Part shown: piece by piece, positions 62,265 to 64,000 of the stretch
Layout: each line of letters opens with the position of its first letter
Numbering within the stretch: the first letter of the stretch is position 1
Assembly (NCBI RefSeq): GCF_001279005.1
Contig: NZ_LGCN01000251.1
Coordinates: forward strand, 1-64,000
Source: Streptomyces caelestis
GTDB lineage: Bacteria > Actinomycetota > Actinomycetes > Streptomycetales > Streptomycetaceae
Direction of reading: 5' to 3'
DNA: 64,000 bases
The notes under the pieces: model-generated
Told to the model about the DNA's origin: nothing
The model's input: only the letters and a program-made list of their open reading frames with translations
The model's database searches: none
Program-made: the position numbers and the translations under genes

Positions 62265-64000
62265 CGGAAGTGTCCGACAGGGAACCGCCCCGCCGCCGGG
62301 TGCCCGGCCCCGCCAGGCCCGCCCGCCCGGCCGCCGGACAGCGCCCCGGCCCCGGCGCCCGCCCGGCCCGCAGGCCCGCGGGACCCCGCCCCGCGCCCCC
62401 GAAGGTCATCCGGCTGGGCAGCCCGCGCCCCCGGCTGCGTCTGGTCGGCGTGACCCTGGCCCTGGTCCTGCTCGCCTTCGTCGTACGCCTGTTCCAGGTG
62501 CAGGCCGTCGACGCGAGCACCTACGCCGCCAAGGCCGACCGGAACCGCTACGTCGGCCAGGTGCTGGAGGCCGAGCGCGGCGGGATCACCGACCGCCACG
62601 GCGTGGCCCTGGCCACCACCGAGGACGCCTACGACATCACGGCCGACCCCACGATGTTCGCCCCGGGCGAGCTGGAGATCGCCGACGGGCCCGAGCAGGC
62701 CGCCGCCCTCCTCGCCCCGATCCTCGGCCAGGACCAGGACGAGCTGGTCGAGAAGCTGCGCCCGGAGAACAAGGCCCTGCGCTACGTCAAACTGGCCGCC
62801 CGTCAGACCCCGCAGACCTGGAGGCAGATCAAGGACCTGAAGGCCGCGCTCGCCAAGAAGGCCGGGACCGGCGACTCCACCGCCAACGTCCTGGCCGGCG
62901 TCTTCTCCGTGCCCACCAGCAAGCGGGTGTACCCCAACAAGGAGCTCGCGGCCGGGATACTGGGCTGGGTCAACGCCGAGGGCAAGGGCGGCGGCGGCAT
63001 CGAGCTCCAGCTCGACAAGCGGCTCGCCGGCGAGGACGGCAAGATCCGCTACGCCCAGTCCGGCGGCCGTCTCGTCCCGACCGCGGGCTCCACCGAGACC
63101 CCGGCCGTGCCCGGCAGCGACGTCGAGCTCACCATCGACCGCGACATCCAGTGGGCCGCGCAGAACGCCATCGCCGAGCAGGTGAAGGAGTCCGCGGCCG
63201 ACCGCGGCTACGTCATCGTCCAGGACACCCGCACCGGGGAGGTCCTCGCGATGGCCAACGCGCCCGGCTTCGACCCCAACGACCTGTCCGAGGCCGATCC
63301 GGACGCGCTCGGCAACGCGGCCGTCCAGGACGCCTTCGAACCCGGTTCCACCGCCAAGGTGCTCTCCATGGCGGCGGTCCTCGAGGAGAACGCCGCCACC
63401 CCCGGAACGCACGTCGTCGTGCCCAACCGGCTGCACCGCGGCGACCGGCTCTTCAAGGACGACATCGACCACCCGACCTGGTACCTGACGCTCAACGGCG
63501 TGCTCGCCAAGTCCAGCAACATCGGCACCATCCTCGCCACCGGCCAGCTCGGCGAGACCCAGGCCCAGGCCAACAAGGTCCTCTACCGGTACCTGCGCAA
63601 GTTCGGCCTCGGCGGCGAGAGCGGGCTCGGCTTCCCCGGCGAGACCAAGGGCATCCTCGCCCCGCCGGACGAGTGGTCCACTTCGCAGCAGTACACGATT
63701 CCTTTCGGCCAGGGCGTCTCCGTCAACGCCATGCAGGCCGCCTCCATCTACTCGACCATCGCCAACGGCGGCGTCCGCGTCGAGCCCACCCTGGTGCGCG
63801 GCTCCAAGGGCCCCGACGGACGCTTCACCCCCGCCCCGGAGCCCGGGAGGACCAGGGTCGTCAGCGAGAAGACGGCGAAGACGCTCGCCCGGATGCTGGA
63901 GTCGGTCGTCGACGACGAGGAGGGCACCGGAACCAAGGCCCGCATCCCGGGCTACCGGGTCGCGGGGAAGACGGGTACGGCGAACCGGGTGGATCCGGCC
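62261..64000 (+). CDS. ftsI: Septal penicillin-binding protein 3 FtsI (cut by window end)
   Basis: Class B PBP making septal peptidoglycan. Pro/Arg-rich cytoplasmic N-terminus, membrane helix (about 60-78), dimerisation domain, then the transpeptidase domain with GSTAK (Ser363, Lys366), the SxN motif (SSN, 418-420) and KTGTAN (Lys570), all before the cut at residue 580. Only the last ~70 residues are missing. GTG 62261 overlaps the ftsL stop; GTG 62270 is an alternative start. Confidence 0.95.
   Translation, partial: MTEVSDREPPRRRVPGPARPARPAAGQRPGPGARPARRPAGPRPAPPKVIRLGSPRPRLRLVGVTLALVLLAFVVRLFQVQAVDASTYAAKADRNRYVGQVLEAERGGITDRHGVALATTEDAYDITADPTMFAPGELEIADGPEQAAALLAPILGQDQDELVEKLRPENKALRYVKLAARQTPQTWRQIKDLKAALAKKAGTGDSTANVLAGVFSVPTSKRVYPNKELAAGILGWVNAEGKGGGGIELQLDKRLAGEDGKIRYAQSGGRLVPTAGSTETPAVPGSDVELTIDRDIQWAAQNAIAEQVKESAADRGYVIVQDTRTGEVLAMANAPGFDPNDLSEADPDALGNAAVQDAFEPGSTAKVLSMAAVLEENAATPGTHVVVPNRLHRGDRLFKDDIDHPTWYLTLNGVLAKSSNIGTILATGQLGETQAQANKVLYRYLRKFGLGGESGLGFPGETKGILAPPDEWSTSQQYTIPFGQGVSVNAMQAASIYSTIANGGVRVEPTLVRGSKGPDGRFTPAPEPGRTRVVSEKTAKTLARMLESVVDDEEGTGTKARIPGYRVAGKTGTANRVDPA

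Overview
This is high-GC DNA with dense genes, GTG and TTG starts and strong third-position GC bias. It is the core chromosome of a Streptomyces, close to the S. coelicolor SCO2156-SCO2090 stretch. The call rests on near-identity to remembered Streptomyces proteins (GlkA, the class II DAHP synthase, a QcrA with three membrane segments), on leaderless promoters and on Streptomyces-type GC-rich palindromic repeats. No rRNA, tRNA, CRISPR array, prophage or transposase was seen.

Layout. 1-7.3 kb: aerobic respiratory chain, with the end of ctaD, ctaF, an L,D-transpeptidase lipoprotein, an odd receiver-domain protein, then ctaE-qcrC-qcrA-qcrB (the bcc-aa3 supercircuit) closed by a perfect 20-bp terminator. 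7.4-16.9 kb: trpD, a SAM-IV riboswitch with a six-codon leader ORF before a PLP enzyme, an Lrp-type sensor with a rhomboid protease, a zinc-ribbon protein, a NYN-domain RNA-binding protein, two tandem NlpC/P60 hydrolases and a zinc-peptidase lipoprotein. 17-30 kb: lipid and envelope genes (GT87 and PimB-like GT4 glycosyltransferases, long-chain acyl-CoA synthetase, PlsC), an SRPBCC protein, an ArsA-like ATPase with an abnormal P-loop, glucokinase GlkA, an EEP-family hydrolase and an esterase. 30-37.5 kb: a NarL-type two-component pair, D-lactate dehydrogenase, a TrpE-TrpG fusion behind a trpL attenuator with three Trp codons, class II DAHP synthase, and a Bfd/Bfr iron-storage pair with an iron box. 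37.7-47.8 kb: molybdopterin oxidoreductase, endonuclease IV, PASTA kinase, thiO-thiS-thiG under a TPP riboswitch, ferredoxin-reductase-like flavoprotein, Rv2175c-like DNA-binding protein, thiE and metF. 47.8-54.3 kb: a membrane protein with a Tyr/Gln/Gly-rich tail, a phytoene-desaturase-like enzyme, a TetR gene next to a fused remnant of an ABC exporter, a HEPN protein, a methyltransferase and SepX. 54.7-64 kb: transglutaminase/DUF58/MoxR operon, carbonic anhydrase, and the start of the division and cell wall cluster (rsmH, ftsL, ftsI).

Gene content and order recall the Mycobacterium tuberculosis Rv2150s-Rv2200 region (ctaE-qcrCAB, trpD, NlpC/P60, pimB', fadD15, SRPBCC, ATPase, plsC, GT87, aroG, pknL, Rv2175c, metF-like, rsmH, pbpB). 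Most of the window is therefore an old actinobacterial block joining respiration, envelope lipid synthesis and division. Accessory signals are few: the deleted ABC exporter, a minisatellite near 17 kb, and several copies of modular GC-rich repeats, one of them inside a coding sequence.

Start codons were chosen by Shine-Dalgarno match, by a -10 box immediately upstream (leaderless), or by alignment with remembered orthologues. Motif positions were read by eye and could not be checked by database search.
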